Assembly (NCBI GenBank): GCA_030656215.1
Contig: JAUSOD010000035.1
Location: 1-64,000, forward strand
From: Azoarcus sp.
GTDB taxonomy: Bacteria > Pseudomonadota > Gammaproteobacteria > Burkholderiales > Rhodocyclaceae
DNA length: 64,000 nucleotides
Direction of reading: 5' to 3'
A program made the position numbers and the translations under genes. Shown one piece after another: positions 26,159 through 36,317 of the stretch. A model generated the notes under the pieces. The model was not told the DNA's origin. It searched no databases and saw only the letters and a program-made list of their open reading frames with translations. How positions within the stretch are numbered: the first letter of the stretch is position 1; each line of letters begins with the position of its first letter.

Positions 26159-26526
26159 TGTTCGGCACGTCCGGAAGGTTTCATGAAGCTGGCAAAGAGC
26201 TGAGGGTCGAACCCTACGAGCAGGTGCCCCGATGCAGTCTCGACCACCGGTCGTTTGATCAGGCTTGGGTGGGCCAGCATGAGCTGAACGGCCGCGCTCT
26301 GGGTATCGATCGCCTGCTCTTCGGGACTGAGCTTGCGCCAGGTGGTACCGCGGGTGTTGATCAGCGTTTTCCAGCCGAGTGCCTTGCTCCAGTCGTGCAG
26401 TTTGCCGGAGCTCAGGCCGTCCTTGCGGTAATCGTGAAAACGGTAGGCGACATCACGCTCGGTGAGCCAGGCAAAGGCCTTCTTCATCGTGTCGCAGTTC
26501 TTGATCCCGTAAATGACGTTATCCAT
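26155..26526 (-). CDS. ArsC/Spx-like (YffB-type) thioredoxin-fold protein
   Basis: 123 residues from ATG 26526, chosen over an upstream ATG because aaggaag lies just before it. [12 protein letters not shown] holds one Cys in the CxT/M context of the YffB subgroup, then DYRKDGLS and [10 protein letters not shown]. These proteins look like arsenate reductase but lack proven arsenate activity; a glutathione-dependent thiol reductase is likely. It overlaps hslO by 4 bp, so both redox genes are coupled. Confidence 0.85.
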   Translation of the reverse strand: MDNVIYGIKNCDTMKKAFAWLTERDVAYRFHDYRKDGLSSGKLHDWSKALGWKTLINTRGTTWRKLSPEEQAIDTQSAAVQLMLAHPSLIKRPVVETASGHLLVGFDPQLFASFMKPSGRAEQ

Positions 26527-26555
26527 CTGGGTACTTCCTTCCTGGTCGGGCCGGG

Positions 26556-28883
26556 TCATTTCTTGCGCGCCCGTGCAAAAGCGTCGGCAAAGGCATTGCC
26601 GGCAGCTGGTTGGCTGGCCTGGGTGCCGCGCGCATCCGGCTTTGGCGAGCGCTGGGTCTGGTGGCGGGCAGGCGTGCGATCCGGCGCAGGCCGGTCGCTG
26701 CTGCGAGGCTGGATCTCGTCCGCAAGGCGCATGGTCAGTGCAATGCGGTTGCGCGGGAGATCCACCTCGACGACTTTGACTTTCACCACCTGGCCGGCCT
26801 TGACGACGCTATGTGGATCCTTGACGAAGGTGTTCGACAGCGCGGAAATGTGTACCAGACCATCCTGGTGCACCCCGATATCGACAAAGGCGCCGAAGTT
26901 GGTGACATTGGTGACCACGCCTTCGAGCAGCATGCCGGGCTGCAGATCCTTCAGGGTTTCGATGCCGTCACGGAAGGTGGCAGTGCGGAATTCGGGACGC
27001 GGGTCGCGACCCGGTTTTTCCAGCTCGGAAAGGATGTCCTGAACCGTGGGCAGGCCAAAGCGCTCATCGGTAAACTCGCCCGGGTTCAGCGTTTTCAGGA
27101 AGCTGCCGTTGCCCATCAGCTCGCGGACACTCTTTTGTACCCGTGCCAGAATGCGCTCGACCACCGGATAGGCCTCGGGGTGTACCGAAGACGCATCGAG
27201 CGGGTTGTCGCCGCTTGGCACCCGCAGAAAGCCGGCCGCCTGTTCGAAGGTCTTGGGGCCGAGGCGGGGCACGCCCTTGAGCGCAGCACGGCTGCGAAAC
27301 GGCCCGTTGGCGTCGCGGTGTTCGACGATGTTTCCGGCCAGCGTGGCGTTGAGCCCGGAGATGCGCGCCAGCAGGGGCGCCGAGGCGGTGTTCACGTCCA
27401 CACCGACTGCATTTACGCAGTCTTCGACCACCGCATCCAGGCTCTTGGCCAGCTTGCCCTGGTTGAGGTCGTGCTGGTACTGGCCCACGCCGATCGACTT
27501 GGGATCGATCTTGACCAGTTCGGCTAGCGGATCCTGCAGACGACGCGCGATCGACACCGCGCCACGCAGGCTCACGTCGACATCCGGGAACTCCCGCGCG
27601 GCGAGTTCCGATGCGGAATAGATCGACGCCCCGGCCTCGGACACCATGACCCGGGTCAGTTTGAGCTCCGGCTGGCGCTGCATGAGTTCGGCGGCGAGCG
27701 CGTCAGTCTCGCGCGACGCGGTGCCGTTGCCGATCGCAATGAGTTCGACCTGGTGCTTCTTAGCCAGCATGGTCAGTGCGGCGAGCGAGGATTCGCGGTC
27801 GCGACGCGGCTCGAAGGGGTAGATGGTGGCGGTATCGACCAGCTTGCCGGTCGCATCCACCACCGCGACCTTGACCCCGGTGCGGATGCCGGGGTCCAGC
27901 CCCATGGTCGTGCGGCTGCCGGCGGGCGCCGCGAGCAGCAGATCCTTGAGATTGCGGGCAAAGACGTGAATGGCCTCTTCTTCCGCCTTTTCGCGCAGTT
28001 TGCCCATCAGGTCGAGTTCGAGGTGCACCGAGATCTTGACGCTCCACGTCCAGCGCACGGTATCGGCGAGCCAGCGGTCGGCGGGACGCCCCTGGTTGCG
28101 GATGCCGAAGCGGGCGGCGATGCGCCCCTCGCACGGGTGCGCCGCGTCCGGATCGGGGCGGTCGACGTCGAGGCTGATGCGCAGCACGCCCTCGTTGCGT
28201 CCGCGCAGCATGGCCAGCGCGCGGTGTGAGGGCATGGTCGCAATCGGCTCGTGAAAATCGAACCAGTCGCGAAACTTGGCGCCCTCGTTCTCCTTGCCCT
28301 CGATCACCGCAGAGCGAACCTGCCCGTAGTCGTGCAGGTAGGTGCGCAACTCGCCGAGCAGGGTGGCATCCTCGGCAAACTGCTCCATCAGAATCTGGCG
28401 CGCACCGTCGAGCACCGCTTTGGTCTCGGCAAACCCGGCCTCGGCGTTGAGATAGGGCGCCGCCGCCAGTTCAGGGTCGAGCGTCGGGTCGGCAAGCAAG
28501 GCCTCGGCGAGTGGCGCGATGCCCGCTTCGCGGGCGATCTGTGCCTTGGTTCGGCGTTTGGGCTTGTACGGAAGGTAGAGGTCCTCGAGCCGTTGTTTGG
28601 TGTCGGCGGATTCGATCTCGGAACGTAGCGCCGGGTCAAGCTTGCCTTGTTCGTCGATCGAGGCGATCACCGTGGCGCGCCTGTCCTCGAGCTCGCGCAG
28701 GTAGCCCAGGCGCTCTTCGATGGTGCGCATCTGGGTGTCGTCGAGTCCGCCGGTCGCTTCCTTGCGGTAGCGCGAAATAAACGGAACGGTGGCACCGTCG
28801 TCGAGCAGCTGCACGGCAGCCATCACCTGGCGGGGTGGAACGCCGAGTTGTTCGGCAATGCGATATTCGATCGGGGGCAGCAT
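26556..28883 (-). CDS. tex: Tex-family RNA-binding S1 protein
   Basis: 775 residues from ATG 28883. The N-terminal helical domain begins [16 protein letters not shown] and includes [18 protein letters not shown] YqgF-like RNase H fold ([17 protein letters not shown]) follows, then helix-hairpin-helix repeats ([16 protein letters not shown]), and an S1 domain ([18 protein letters not shown]). The C-terminus is a basic, Pro-rich tail. Tex binds nucleic acid and affects transcription and stress or toxin gene expression. It lies 29 bp upstream of the ArsC-like gene on the same strand. Confidence 0.95.
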   Translation of the reverse strand: MLPPIEYRIAEQLGVPPRQVMAAVQLLDDGATVPFISRYRKEATGGLDDTQMRTIEERLGYLRELEDRRATVIASIDEQGKLDPALRSEIESADTKQRLEDLYLPYKPKRRTKAQIAREAGIAPLAEALLADPTLDPELAAAPYLNAEAGFAETKAVLDGARQILMEQFAEDATLLGELRTYLHDYGQVRSAVIEGKENEGAKFRDWFDFHEPIATMPSHRALAMLRGRNEGVLRISLDVDRPDPDAAHPCEGRIAARFGIRNQGRPADRWLADTVRWTWSVKISVHLELDLMGKLREKAEEEAIHVFARNLKDLLLAAPAGSRTTMGLDPGIRTGVKVAVVDATGKLVDTATIYPFEPRRDRESSLAALTMLAKKHQVELIAIGNGTASRETDALAAELMQRQPELKLTRVMVSEAGASIYSASELAAREFPDVDVSLRGAVSIARRLQDPLAELVKIDPKSIGVGQYQHDLNQGKLAKSLDAVVEDCVNAVGVDVNTASAPLLARISGLNATLAGNIVEHRDANGPFRSRAALKGVPRLGPKTFEQAAGFLRVPSGDNPLDASSVHPEAYPVVERILARVQKSVRELMGNGSFLKTLNPGEFTDERFGLPTVQDILSELEKPGRDPRPEFRTATFRDGIETLKDLQPGMLLEGVVTNVTNFGAFVDIGVHQDGLVHISALSNTFVKDPHSVVKAGQVVKVKVVEVDLPRNRIALTMRLADEIQPRSSDRPAPDRTPARHQTQRSPKPDARGTQASQPAAGNAFADAFARARKK

Positions 28884-28991
28884 GGCGTGGGTCACCGCAG
28901 GACGCGCGGTGCATCTGATGGCAGGAAGGGCGCGATGTTGCAGCAAGCGCCGCCCGCGGACAAGTCGACGGGCGGGGTGATACTGGTGGGA

Positions 28992-29837
28992 TCAGAGTTC
29001 AAGCAGTGTCTGCCGGCCCCACCACTGGCAGCCCGGCTTCAGGTTCAGTGCTTGATCCACTGCCGCGGCCTCGACACAAAGCATGCGCCTGAAACCATTC
29101 GCCGGCATGTCGGAGATCTCGGCGCAGCGGGCTTCCCACGGATTCCACACCACCACGTCGGGGAAGCCTTCGGCATGGATGCCAAGGTTGCGCCCGCTGT
29201 CACGCAGCAGCAGCGGACGGGTCGCATCGCGATAGATACGATCGACTTCGGATTCGACCAGGACGTGTTCGCCGGTTTCGCGACGAACGGTGCCGGCGTC
29301 GGTGCTGTCGCGGTAGCGCAGGCCGTACAGACCTTCGAGCGGCGCATGCTCGACTTCCTTCACCCGCAGATAGGTGTGCAGGGCCGCAGTGAAGCTGAAG
29401 TCGGTATCGCCGGTGTTGTCGACTTCGAGTTCGACGTCCAGCCGGTTGCCCTCGATGTTGACGGTCAGTTCCAGGCCAAAGGCATGGGGCCAGACCGCGA
29501 GGGTGTCCTCGTTGTGGTCCAGGCGCAGCACGATCAGGGCAAAGTCGTCGCCACTGCGCTGATGGGCAAGCCGCCAGGGGAGGGTGCGGGCAAAACCGTG
29601 CTTCTTCAGCGGGCCCAGTTCGGCAAACTGCGGAAAGCACACCGGCACGCCACCGCGAATCGGGGCCGTACCGTCGAACACCGCCTGTTCACTCAGGTAT
29701 AGCCACTCCTTGCCGCCCGCGGGCGACCACGAAAGCACCTGCCCGCCGAACAGGCTGACGACCGCGCTTGCGCCCTTCGCCTCCAGCCTGAGTGCGGACA
29801 GTCCGTGGAAATCGATCGCTTCGATGCTCGTCGTCAT
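28992..29837 (-). CDS. D-hexose-6-phosphate mutarotase (YeaD family)
   Basis: 281 residues. RGGVPVCFPQFAELGPLKKHGFAR holds the conserved Arg/His motif of aldose-1-epimerase-like glucose-6-phosphate 1-epimerases; later come LHTYLRVKEVEH and VVWNPW with ANGFRRMLCVEAA at the C-terminus. It interconverts alpha and beta anomers of hexose-6-phosphate. It follows the PatZ-like gene by 4 bp, so they probably share an mRNA. Confidence 0.9.
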   Translation of the reverse strand: MTTSIEAIDFHGLSALRLEAKGASAVVSLFGGQVLSWSPAGGKEWLYLSEQAVFDGTAPIRGGVPVCFPQFAELGPLKKHGFARTLPWRLAHQRSGDDFALIVLRLDHNEDTLAVWPHAFGLELTVNIEGNRLDVELEVDNTGDTDFSFTAALHTYLRVKEVEHAPLEGLYGLRYRDSTDAGTVRRETGEHVLVESEVDRIYRDATRPLLLRDSGRNLGIHAEGFPDVVVWNPWEARCAEISDMPANGFRRMLCVEAAAVDQALNLKPGCQWWGRQTLLEL

Positions 29838-29841
29838 TCGT

Positions 29842-32529
29842 TCAGTCCTGCAGCGGCAGCACGCCGACTTTCACCGTGCTGTCGTCAGGATCGTTGGTCA
29901 GAATGAAGCCGAGCTTCTGCACGAACTTGATCATGCGCTCGTTGTTGGCAAGGAAAACGCCGTTGATGTACGACAGGCCGCGGTTGCGCGCGGTCTCGAT
30001 CAACACGCCCATGAGCTTGCGCGCCAGGCCGCGGTGCTGCCAGTCGTCGGCGACCACTACTGCAAACTCGCACGACTCACCGTCCGGATTGACCGCATAG
30101 CGGCACACACCGATTTCCTTCTCGACACCATCCACGTTCAGCGTGGCCAGGAAGGCCATCTCGCGGTCGTAGTCGATCTGGGTCAGGCGCGCCACCATGG
30201 CCGGGGGCAACTCGCGCATGGTGTTCATGAAGCGGTAGTACTTGGTTTCCTGCGACAGCGCACGCACAAACTCGACCTCGAGGTCGGCATCCTCGGGCTT
30301 GATCGGGCGGATCGTCACCACCGTGCCGTCGGGCACGGTCCACTTGCTGATCAGATGCGAGGGGTAGGGGTGAATCGCCATGTGATCGTAGCGATCGGCT
30401 GTGGGCGACACGTTGTCGACCACGATGCGGGCATCGACCGCCACCGCGCCGTTTTCGTCCACGATCAGCGGGTTGATCTCCATGCCGGTAATCCACGGCA
30501 GTTCGCACACCATCTCGGACACGCGCAGCAGCACCAGCTCCAGCGCATCCATGTCGATCGCAGGAAGGTTGCGGAACTCGGCCAGCCGCGTTGCGATCCG
30601 GGTCGAGCGGATCATGTCGCCCACCAGATAGCTGTTGAGCGGTGGCAGGGTGACCGCGATATCGCGATTGGCCTCGACCTGGTTGCCCCCTTCGCCAAAG
30701 GTGATCACCGGACCAAAAACCGGGTCGCGGCGCACCCCGATCACGAGTTCGCGACCGTTGCGCTTCTGGATCATGGGCTCGATGGAGATGCCGTTGATCA
30801 CCGCGTCGGGCTGTGCCTTCTTCACCGCCTCGAGAATGTCCTGATACGCGGATCGCACCGACGCCAGATTGGTCAGGTTCAACCGCACGCCCCCGACATC
30901 GGACTTGTGGATGACCGAAGCGGAGTCGATCTTCATCACCACCGGCAGGCCGATTTCTTCGGCCAGTACCATGGCCTCGGTGGCCGAGCGGGCCACCACG
31001 GTCTGGGCAATCGGAATCCGGAACGCCGCCAGCAAGGCCTTGGACTCCATTTCATTGAGCGTCTTGCGCCGCTCGCTGAGTGCGGTCTCGATCACCAGGC
31101 GGGCGCTCTCGACCGAAGGCGGTGACAGGTGCGACAGCGATGCTGGCGTCTGCATCAGCAGCTTCTGATTGCGGTAGTAGGACGAGATATGGCCGAACAG
31201 CTCGACCGCCGGCTCTGGTGTGCGGAAAGTCGGAATCCCGGCTTCGATGAACAGGCGGCGCGACTCGCCGACCAGGTCTTCGCCCATCCAGCAGGTCACC
31301 ACCGGCTTGTCCGCGGTTTTTTCCAGTTCGATGACCATCTTCGCCACATCGGTGGGGCTGGTCATCGCCTGCGGGCTGAGCATCAGCAGCACACCGTCCA
31401 CGTTGGGGCCGTCGAGCACCGCCTGCAAGGCTTTGCGGTAGCGCTCGGGGTCGGCATCGCCGAGGATGTCGACCGGATTGCCACGCGACCAGCCTGCCGG
31501 CAGCGCAGCGTTGAGCTTTTCCATCGTGCCTTCGGAAAACTCGGACAGCGGAATGCCGATGTCCACCGCCCGGTCGGCCGCCATCACGCCTGGTCCGCCG
31601 CCATTGGTGATGATCGCCAGGCGGTTGCCACGCGGACGGAAATGCGAGAACAGGGCATTGGCCGCGGCAAAGAACTGGCCGAGGTTGTATAGACGGATCA
31701 CGCCGGCACGGCGCAAGGCGGCATCGAACACCGCATCGTCGCCGATCGTTGCGCCGGAATGGGACAGGATTGCGCGTGATACATCGGGGTGCCGACCTGC
31801 CTTGATCAACAATACCGGCTTGACCCGTGCGGCACCGCGCAGCGCGCTCATGAAGCGGCGGGCATCGCGGATGCCCTCCACGTACAGGAAGATGCTTTCG
31901 GTGCGCGGATCGGAAATCATGTACTCGAGCACTTCGCCAAAGTCGATATCGCCCGAAGCGCCAAGCGACACCACCGACGAAAAGCCGACATTGTTCGGCT
32001 TGGCCCAGTCAAGAATGGCGGCACACAGCGCGCCGGATTGCGAGATCAGACCGATCGAGCCCTTGCTTGCCGAGGCGTGGGCAAAGGTTGCGTTGAGGCC
32101 GAGTTCGGGGCGCATCACGCCGAGGCAGTTCGGCCCCAGCAAACGGATCTTGTGCCGACGAGCCGCATCGATGACGTGCCGCTCGTAGAGCGCACCGCGT
32201 GGCCCCGCTTCGGAGAAACCGGCGGACAGGACGATGACCGCCTTGACGCCGGCACGCCCGCAGCCATCGACAATGGCCGCGACCTTTTCTGCGCGCACCG
32301 CGATAACGGCGAGGTCGAGTCGATGTGGTACGTCCTCCACCGACTTGAAACAGGGAACGCCCAGAATCGTTTCGTGCTTGGGATTGACCGCGAACAGGCG
32401 GCCCTTGAAGCCCGCCTCGAGCATGTTGCGGATAAGTACGTTGCCCAGCGAGGATTCACGCTCACTGGCGCCGATGACACCCACCGAGCGAGGCTCGAGC
32501 AGGGGGGAGAGGTAGTGTTTTTCGTTCAT
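29842..32529 (-). CDS. PatZ-like protein: NDP-forming acyl-CoA synthetase domains fused to GNAT acetyltransferase
   Basis: 895 residues from ATG 32529. CoA-binding Rossmann domain first (LEPRSVGVIGASERESS), then the succinyl-CoA-ligase-like domains (GLISQSGALCAAILDW, ITNGGGPGVMAADRA), then an ATP-grasp domain (VMKIDSASVIHKSDVGGV), and a C-terminal GNAT domain (FAVVVADDWQHRGLARKLM, acetyl-CoA loop). This is the lysine acetyltransferase layout of Pat/YfiQ, which acetylates and shuts down acetyl-CoA synthetase. The length fits (E. coli 886). Its promoter lies in 32530-32708. Confidence 0.92.
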   Translation of the reverse strand: MNEKHYLSPLLEPRSVGVIGASERESSLGNVLIRNMLEAGFKGRLFAVNPKHETILGVPCFKSVEDVPHRLDLAVIAVRAEKVAAIVDGCGRAGVKAVIVLSAGFSEAGPRGALYERHVIDAARRHKIRLLGPNCLGVMRPELGLNATFAHASASKGSIGLISQSGALCAAILDWAKPNNVGFSSVVSLGASGDIDFGEVLEYMISDPRTESIFLYVEGIRDARRFMSALRGAARVKPVLLIKAGRHPDVSRAILSHSGATIGDDAVFDAALRRAGVIRLYNLGQFFAAANALFSHFRPRGNRLAIITNGGGPGVMAADRAVDIGIPLSEFSEGTMEKLNAALPAGWSRGNPVDILGDADPERYRKALQAVLDGPNVDGVLLMLSPQAMTSPTDVAKMVIELEKTADKPVVTCWMGEDLVGESRRLFIEAGIPTFRTPEPAVELFGHISSYYRNQKLLMQTPASLSHLSPPSVESARLVIETALSERRKTLNEMESKALLAAFRIPIAQTVVARSATEAMVLAEEIGLPVVMKIDSASVIHKSDVGGVRLNLTNLASVRSAYQDILEAVKKAQPDAVINGISIEPMIQKRNGRELVIGVRRDPVFGPVITFGEGGNQVEANRDIAVTLPPLNSYLVGDMIRSTRIATRLAEFRNLPAIDMDALELVLLRVSEMVCELPWITGMEINPLIVDENGAVAVDARIVVDNVSPTADRYDHMAIHPYPSHLISKWTVPDGTVVTIRPIKPEDADLEVEFVRALSQETKYYRFMNTMRELPPAMVARLTQIDYDREMAFLATLNVDGVEKEIGVCRYAVNPDGESCEFAVVVADDWQHRGLARKLMGVLIETARNRGLSYINGVFLANNERMIKFVQKLGFILTNDPDDSTVKVGVLPLQD

Positions 32530-32708
32530 GGGAGTGCCGCCCTCAATAGGGTTTGGCACCACCGGGGCAGGCTTCGCAAGCCCTCAGGCCCGGGTCGTAC
32601 CATTAAAAATGAAGGAATTATACTGCAGTGCACCACAATGGAGTGTGAGGGATTTCCTCTACGCGGTTCCGTGGCTGACTGCTTTGTGCAAATCATCATC
32701 GCAGGCGC

Positions 32709-34409
32709 TCAGGGTCCGAACGTGAAAAAGAACCGCGCGCCGCGGCCCGGCTCGGCCTCAGCCCAGATCTTGCCGCCGTGGCGCTGGATGATGCGCTGCA
32801 CGGTAGCCAGGCCGATTCCGGTTCCGTCGAACTCGGTGCTGCTATGCAGCCGACTGAAGGGGCGGAACAGATTGGCCGCGAAGGCCATGTCGAATCCGGC
32901 GCCGTTGTCCTCAATGCAGAAAATCCGCCGGTCATTGCTCATTGCCACTTCGAACCGGATCTTGGCCATGGCCTTACCCGACGAGTACTTCCACGCATTG
33001 CGCAGCAGGTTCTCCAGCAGGCCACGCGCAAGCACGCGGTCTGCGGTGACGACAAGCTCGCGGGTCACTTCGAACTCAACCTGGCGCGCCGGATCTTCAG
33101 AGCGTAGCTCGTCGATGATCTGTAGCGCCATGTCCGACAGATCGACGCGCTCCTTGTGCAAGGGCTGGCGGGTCAGACGGGCAAGTTCGATCAACGCGTC
33201 GATCAGGTGTGCCATGCGCTGCGTGGCACGCCGGATGCGCTCGAGATGACTGTGGGCGGCCGGCGTGATCTGCTCTCCGAGGTCTTCCTCGAGTATCCGC
33301 GCAAAGCCGTCGATCGCCCGCAGGGGGGCGCGCAGATCGTGCGAAACGGAATACGAAAACGCCTCGAGCTCGTGATTGGACGCCTCCAGTTCCGCGGTAC
33401 GCAGCCTGACGCGCGCCTCGAGCTCCTGATTGACATTTTTCAGGGTCAGTTCGGCAACCTTGCGTGCAGAGATGTCATCGAGGGTGCCGGCAAGACCACG
33501 GTGCACACCGTTCGCACCCTTGATCGAGCGGCCCGCGGCCTCGATCCAGCGAATCTCGCCCTTGCGGGTGCGCAGCCGGAGCTGGCATTTACATTCCGGA
33601 AGCGCCCCCGCCGAAACCTGAGAGAACATGGTTTCAACCGAAGCTCGATCATCCGGGTGCAGAAAGTCCGTCAGCGGTCGGCCCAGGCTTCTTTCCACCC
33701 GGTATCCGGTGATCCTGCGCCAGATGCCGTTCAGGAAGGTCAGCTTGCCCGAGGCATCGGTCTGAAAAATGACTTCATTTACGGACTCCACCACGTCGTG
33801 ATAGCGCTGCTGGCTCTCCTGCAGCGCGCGCTCGGTGTTCACCCGTGCCGTCACCTCGCGTCCGATGCCGTGGTAGCCGAGAAAGAGCTTTCCGTTGTAA
33901 AGCGGGCGGCCGAGCATCTCGATGTGACGCAGCTGACCGTCCAGCCCCGGTCTGGACAGCACGACCGAGACCTGGTCGCGGCGCCCGAGATGGCGCTTGT
34001 ATTTGGACCAGTAGTCGTCGCCCACGCCCTCCCAGATCAACTCCCACGGACGATGACCGATGAGTATCGCGGGGTCGAGTCCGGTTTGCCGCAGGAAGCC
34101 GTCACTGACCCTGGTGTAACGGTGAACGGCATCGGTGGCCCATTGCCAGTCGCAACTCATGTCGAGCAACGCCGAGTCGATTGCCTGCTTTTCCTGCCGG
34201 TCACGATTGAAACTCGGCCACCGTCCGCTAACAGAGGCCCCGCGGCTAAAGGCCAGCGCGGCCAAACCCAACAAGGTCGCCATAGTCAGCGCAATTGCCC
34301 AGAGCCACCCCGAGCCCGCCGTTGCGCCATCAGCGACGGCACAGGACGGGTAGCACGCCGCCACCAACGAGGGGGCCGGGATCCACCGGATTTGCGCGGT
34401 ATCCATCAT
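32709..34409 (-). CDS. membrane PAS-domain sensor histidine kinase
   Basis: 566 residues. One N-terminal membrane segment (about residues 33-55), then two PAS domains (DMSCDWQWATDAVHRY, and NEVIFQTDASGKLTF with PAC WIEAAGRSIKG), a short coiled coil, a HisKA domain with the phospho-acceptor His in YSVSHDLRAPLRAI, and HATPase_c (NLLRNAWKYSS, EDNGAGFDM, DGTGIGLATV). The signal is unknown. No response regulator gene is adjacent, so it is an orphan kinase. Start is either of two adjacent ATGs. Confidence 0.92.
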   Translation of the reverse strand: MMDTAQIRWIPAPSLVAACYPSCAVADGATAGSGWLWAIALTMATLLGLAALAFSRGASVSGRWPSFNRDRQEKQAIDSALLDMSCDWQWATDAVHRYTRVSDGFLRQTGLDPAILIGHRPWELIWEGVGDDYWSKYKRHLGRRDQVSVVLSRPGLDGQLRHIEMLGRPLYNGKLFLGYHGIGREVTARVNTERALQESQQRYHDVVESVNEVIFQTDASGKLTFLNGIWRRITGYRVERSLGRPLTDFLHPDDRASVETMFSQVSAGALPECKCQLRLRTRKGEIRWIEAAGRSIKGANGVHRGLAGTLDDISARKVAELTLKNVNQELEARVRLRTAELEASNHELEAFSYSVSHDLRAPLRAIDGFARILEEDLGEQITPAAHSHLERIRRATQRMAHLIDALIELARLTRQPLHKERVDLSDMALQIIDELRSEDPARQVEFEVTRELVVTADRVLARGLLENLLRNAWKYSSGKAMAKIRFEVAMSNDRRIFCIEDNGAGFDMAFAANLFRPFSRLHSSTEFDGTGIGLATVQRIIQRHGGKIWAEAEPGRGARFFFTFGP

Positions 34410-34529
34410 TCAGGGTTCCTCAAGATCCTCGGGCTCAGGTTTCCACCGCACAGGTGCGGAAGAGGGGCATTCCGGTCTTGTTGTCGCACAGTCGGCAGCG
34501 CGCGGCGCGTGCCGGTAGAATGAGACCTT

Positions 34530-35180
34530 ATGGTGGCCGATGAAGATCGGCGCAGCACTCGTGATTATGGCCTCTTAGATGGACTCATGGCTCAATTCAA
34601 TCCAGGCAGCGACGCTGCGCACACCCTCAGGGTTTCATCCGCACACGAAGGCATCGGCGCCCCCTCGCCGTGGCTCGTCCGCTTCAGCAAGCTGATACCC
34701 GCGGGCGGAAACGTGCTCGATCACGCCTGCGGAGGTGGCCGACATGCACGCTGGCTCGCACGCGAGGGCTTCCAGGTGGAGGCCACCGACCGCGACCGCG
34801 CTGCATTGGCCGGACTCGCAGGCGAGGCAAACGTCACCGCCCGGGAAGTGGATCTGGAGCAAGGGCAGTGGCCGTACGCCGGCGTGGTGTTCGATGCGGT
34901 GGTCGTGAGCAATTATCTGTTTCGTCCGCGCTTCGACCTGTTGCTCGAGGCCGTCGCGCCCGGGGGCGTGCTGATCTACGAGACCTTCATGATCGGCAAC
35001 GAAAAATTCGGCAAGCCGAGCAATCCGGATTTCCTGCTCGCACCGGGAGAGTTGTTGCAACGCACGGCGGGCTGGCATGTGGTTGCCTTCGAGCAAGGCG
35101 TCGTGAGTGCGCCGCGCAATGCGGCCATCCAGCGCATCTGCGCGGTGAACGGACAGTCCGAAGGGATTGCCTTGCCCTGA
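34530..35180 (+). CDS. SAM-dependent class I methyltransferase
   Basis: 216 residues from ATG 34530; an internal ATG at 34587 (MAQFNPG) is an equally good start. VLDHACGGGRHARWLAREGF is SAM-binding motif I, EATDRD is the acidic end of beta 2, and FDAVVVSNYLFRPRF follows. The fold is like TehB/UbiE-type enzymes; the substrate is unknown. It is divergent from the kinase and convergent with selU. Confidence 0.85.
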   Translation: MVADEDRRSTRDYGLLDGLMAQFNPGSDAAHTLRVSSAHEGIGAPSPWLVRFSKLIPAGGNVLDHACGGGRHARWLAREGFQVEATDRDRAALAGLAGEANVTAREVDLEQGQWPYAGVVFDAVVVSNYLFRPRFDLLLEAVAPGGVLIYETFMIGNEKFGKPSNPDFLLAPGELLQRTAGWHVVAFEQGVVSAPRNAAIQRICAVNGQSEGIALP

Positions 35181-35198
35181 TCGCCGCGCAGGATGCGG

Positions 35199-36263
35199 TC
35201 AATCGCCAAATTGGGTGGTGAGAGTGGCGAGGATCTCGCGGGCGAGTCTGTCGATGCCGTCTGGGGAGAGATCCGCGGTGTGAAATCGCGGTGCGCTGCT
35301 CAAGCCGGCAAAGTTGCCACCCTGCGATCGCCGATAGAGCGGGTCGTAATGGAGGTCGATGAGTTCGCCGAACAGGGTCGGCATGTCGCCAAGCGCGGCC
35401 AGTTCGTGCCAGCGGGAAATGGTTTCCTTGCTTTGCAGACCCTGAAGGCGCTCGATGTTGCTGCGCAGGGCGGGAATGTCCGCACCCAGATAGGCGTAAT
35501 CGCGCACCAGAAACGCCAGGCGAGCGTCGCGTTCGGCCTCGACGCAGAGGCACGCGGCCGCACGCATGGCGTCGATCAGCGGATCGGGGACATGTGCCCG
35601 ACCAATCTTGCGGCTCTCGGCCTCGACGAATACGGTGCGGGACGGGTCGAACCGACGCACGCACTCATAGATCCCGGTTTCAAACGCTTTCTGGGTGGGT
35701 TGCGGGCGGTCGGGCAGGGCGCCAAGCACCGAACCCTTGTGCGCGGCAAGATCCTCCAGGTCCAGCACTTGCGCGCCATGGCGGGCGAGGGCCTCGAGCA
35801 CGCGGGTTTTGGCGCTGCCGGTGGCACCGCAAACCATGCGCAGTTTCAGCTGCGGCACGACGGTCTGCAGGGTTTCGATCACATGATGACGAAACTGCTT
35901 GTAGCCACCGGCAAGCTGGTGCGCGTCCCAACCGATCATCCGCAACCAGGTCACGAAAGCGCCGCTGCGCTGGCCGCCGCGCCAGCAATAGACCAGCGGA
36001 CGCCAGCGCTTGGGCTTGTCGTGCATGTAGCCGTACACGTGGCGGGCGATGTTCTCCGCCACCATCGCACCGCCGATGCGGCGGGCCTCGAACGGGGATT
36101 GCTGCTTGTAGATGGTGCCGACCACGATGCGCTGTTCGTTGTCGAGCACCGGCAGGTTGATCGCACCGGGAATGCGATCCTCGGCGAATTCGGCGGGGGT
36201 GCGGACGTCGATGATCTCGTCAAAATTTTCCAGCTGTGCTACGGTCGCGACGCCTTTGTGCAT
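35199..36263 (-). CDS. selU: tRNA 2-selenouridine synthase
   Basis: 354 residues (also called mnmH/ybbB). N-terminal rhodanese domain with the catalytic Cys in VYCWRGGQRSG, then a P-loop domain (VCGATGSAKT). It geranylates and then selenates 2-thiouridine at position 34 of tRNA-Lys, Glu and Gln using selenophosphate. It is divergent from selD across 54 bp, which makes its selenium donor from the same locus. Confidence 0.95.
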   Translation of the reverse strand: MHKGVATVAQLENFDEIIDVRTPAEFAEDRIPGAINLPVLDNEQRIVVGTIYKQQSPFEARRIGGAMVAENIARHVYGYMHDKPKRWRPLVYCWRGGQRSGAFVTWLRMIGWDAHQLAGGYKQFRHHVIETLQTVVPQLKLRMVCGATGSAKTRVLEALARHGAQVLDLEDLAAHKGSVLGALPDRPQPTQKAFETGIYECVRRFDPSRTVFVEAESRKIGRAHVPDPLIDAMRAAACLCVEAERDARLAFLVRDYAYLGADIPALRSNIERLQGLQSKETISRWHELAALGDMPTLFGELIDLHYDPLYRRSQGGNFAGLSSAPRFHTADLSPDGIDRLAREILATLTTQFGD

Positions 36264-36317
36264 GGTTCTTCCGGGCAGGGTCGCAATGTTGCCGACCGTC
36301 CCGCACTCCTTCAGGTC

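Noticed and set aside
29584-31125. 513-codon plus-strand frame opposite the PatZ-like gene
   Set aside because: His- and Arg-rich antisense reading with no family match.
33156-34523. 455-codon plus-strand frame opposite the histidine kinase
   Set aside because: Antisense of conserved kinase boxes; no domain of its own.
35193-36317. Upstream in-frame extension of selD (721-codon frame)
   Set aside because: It is antisense to selU, and SelD homologues begin at the MDQIKLTQ-type N-terminus at 36318.
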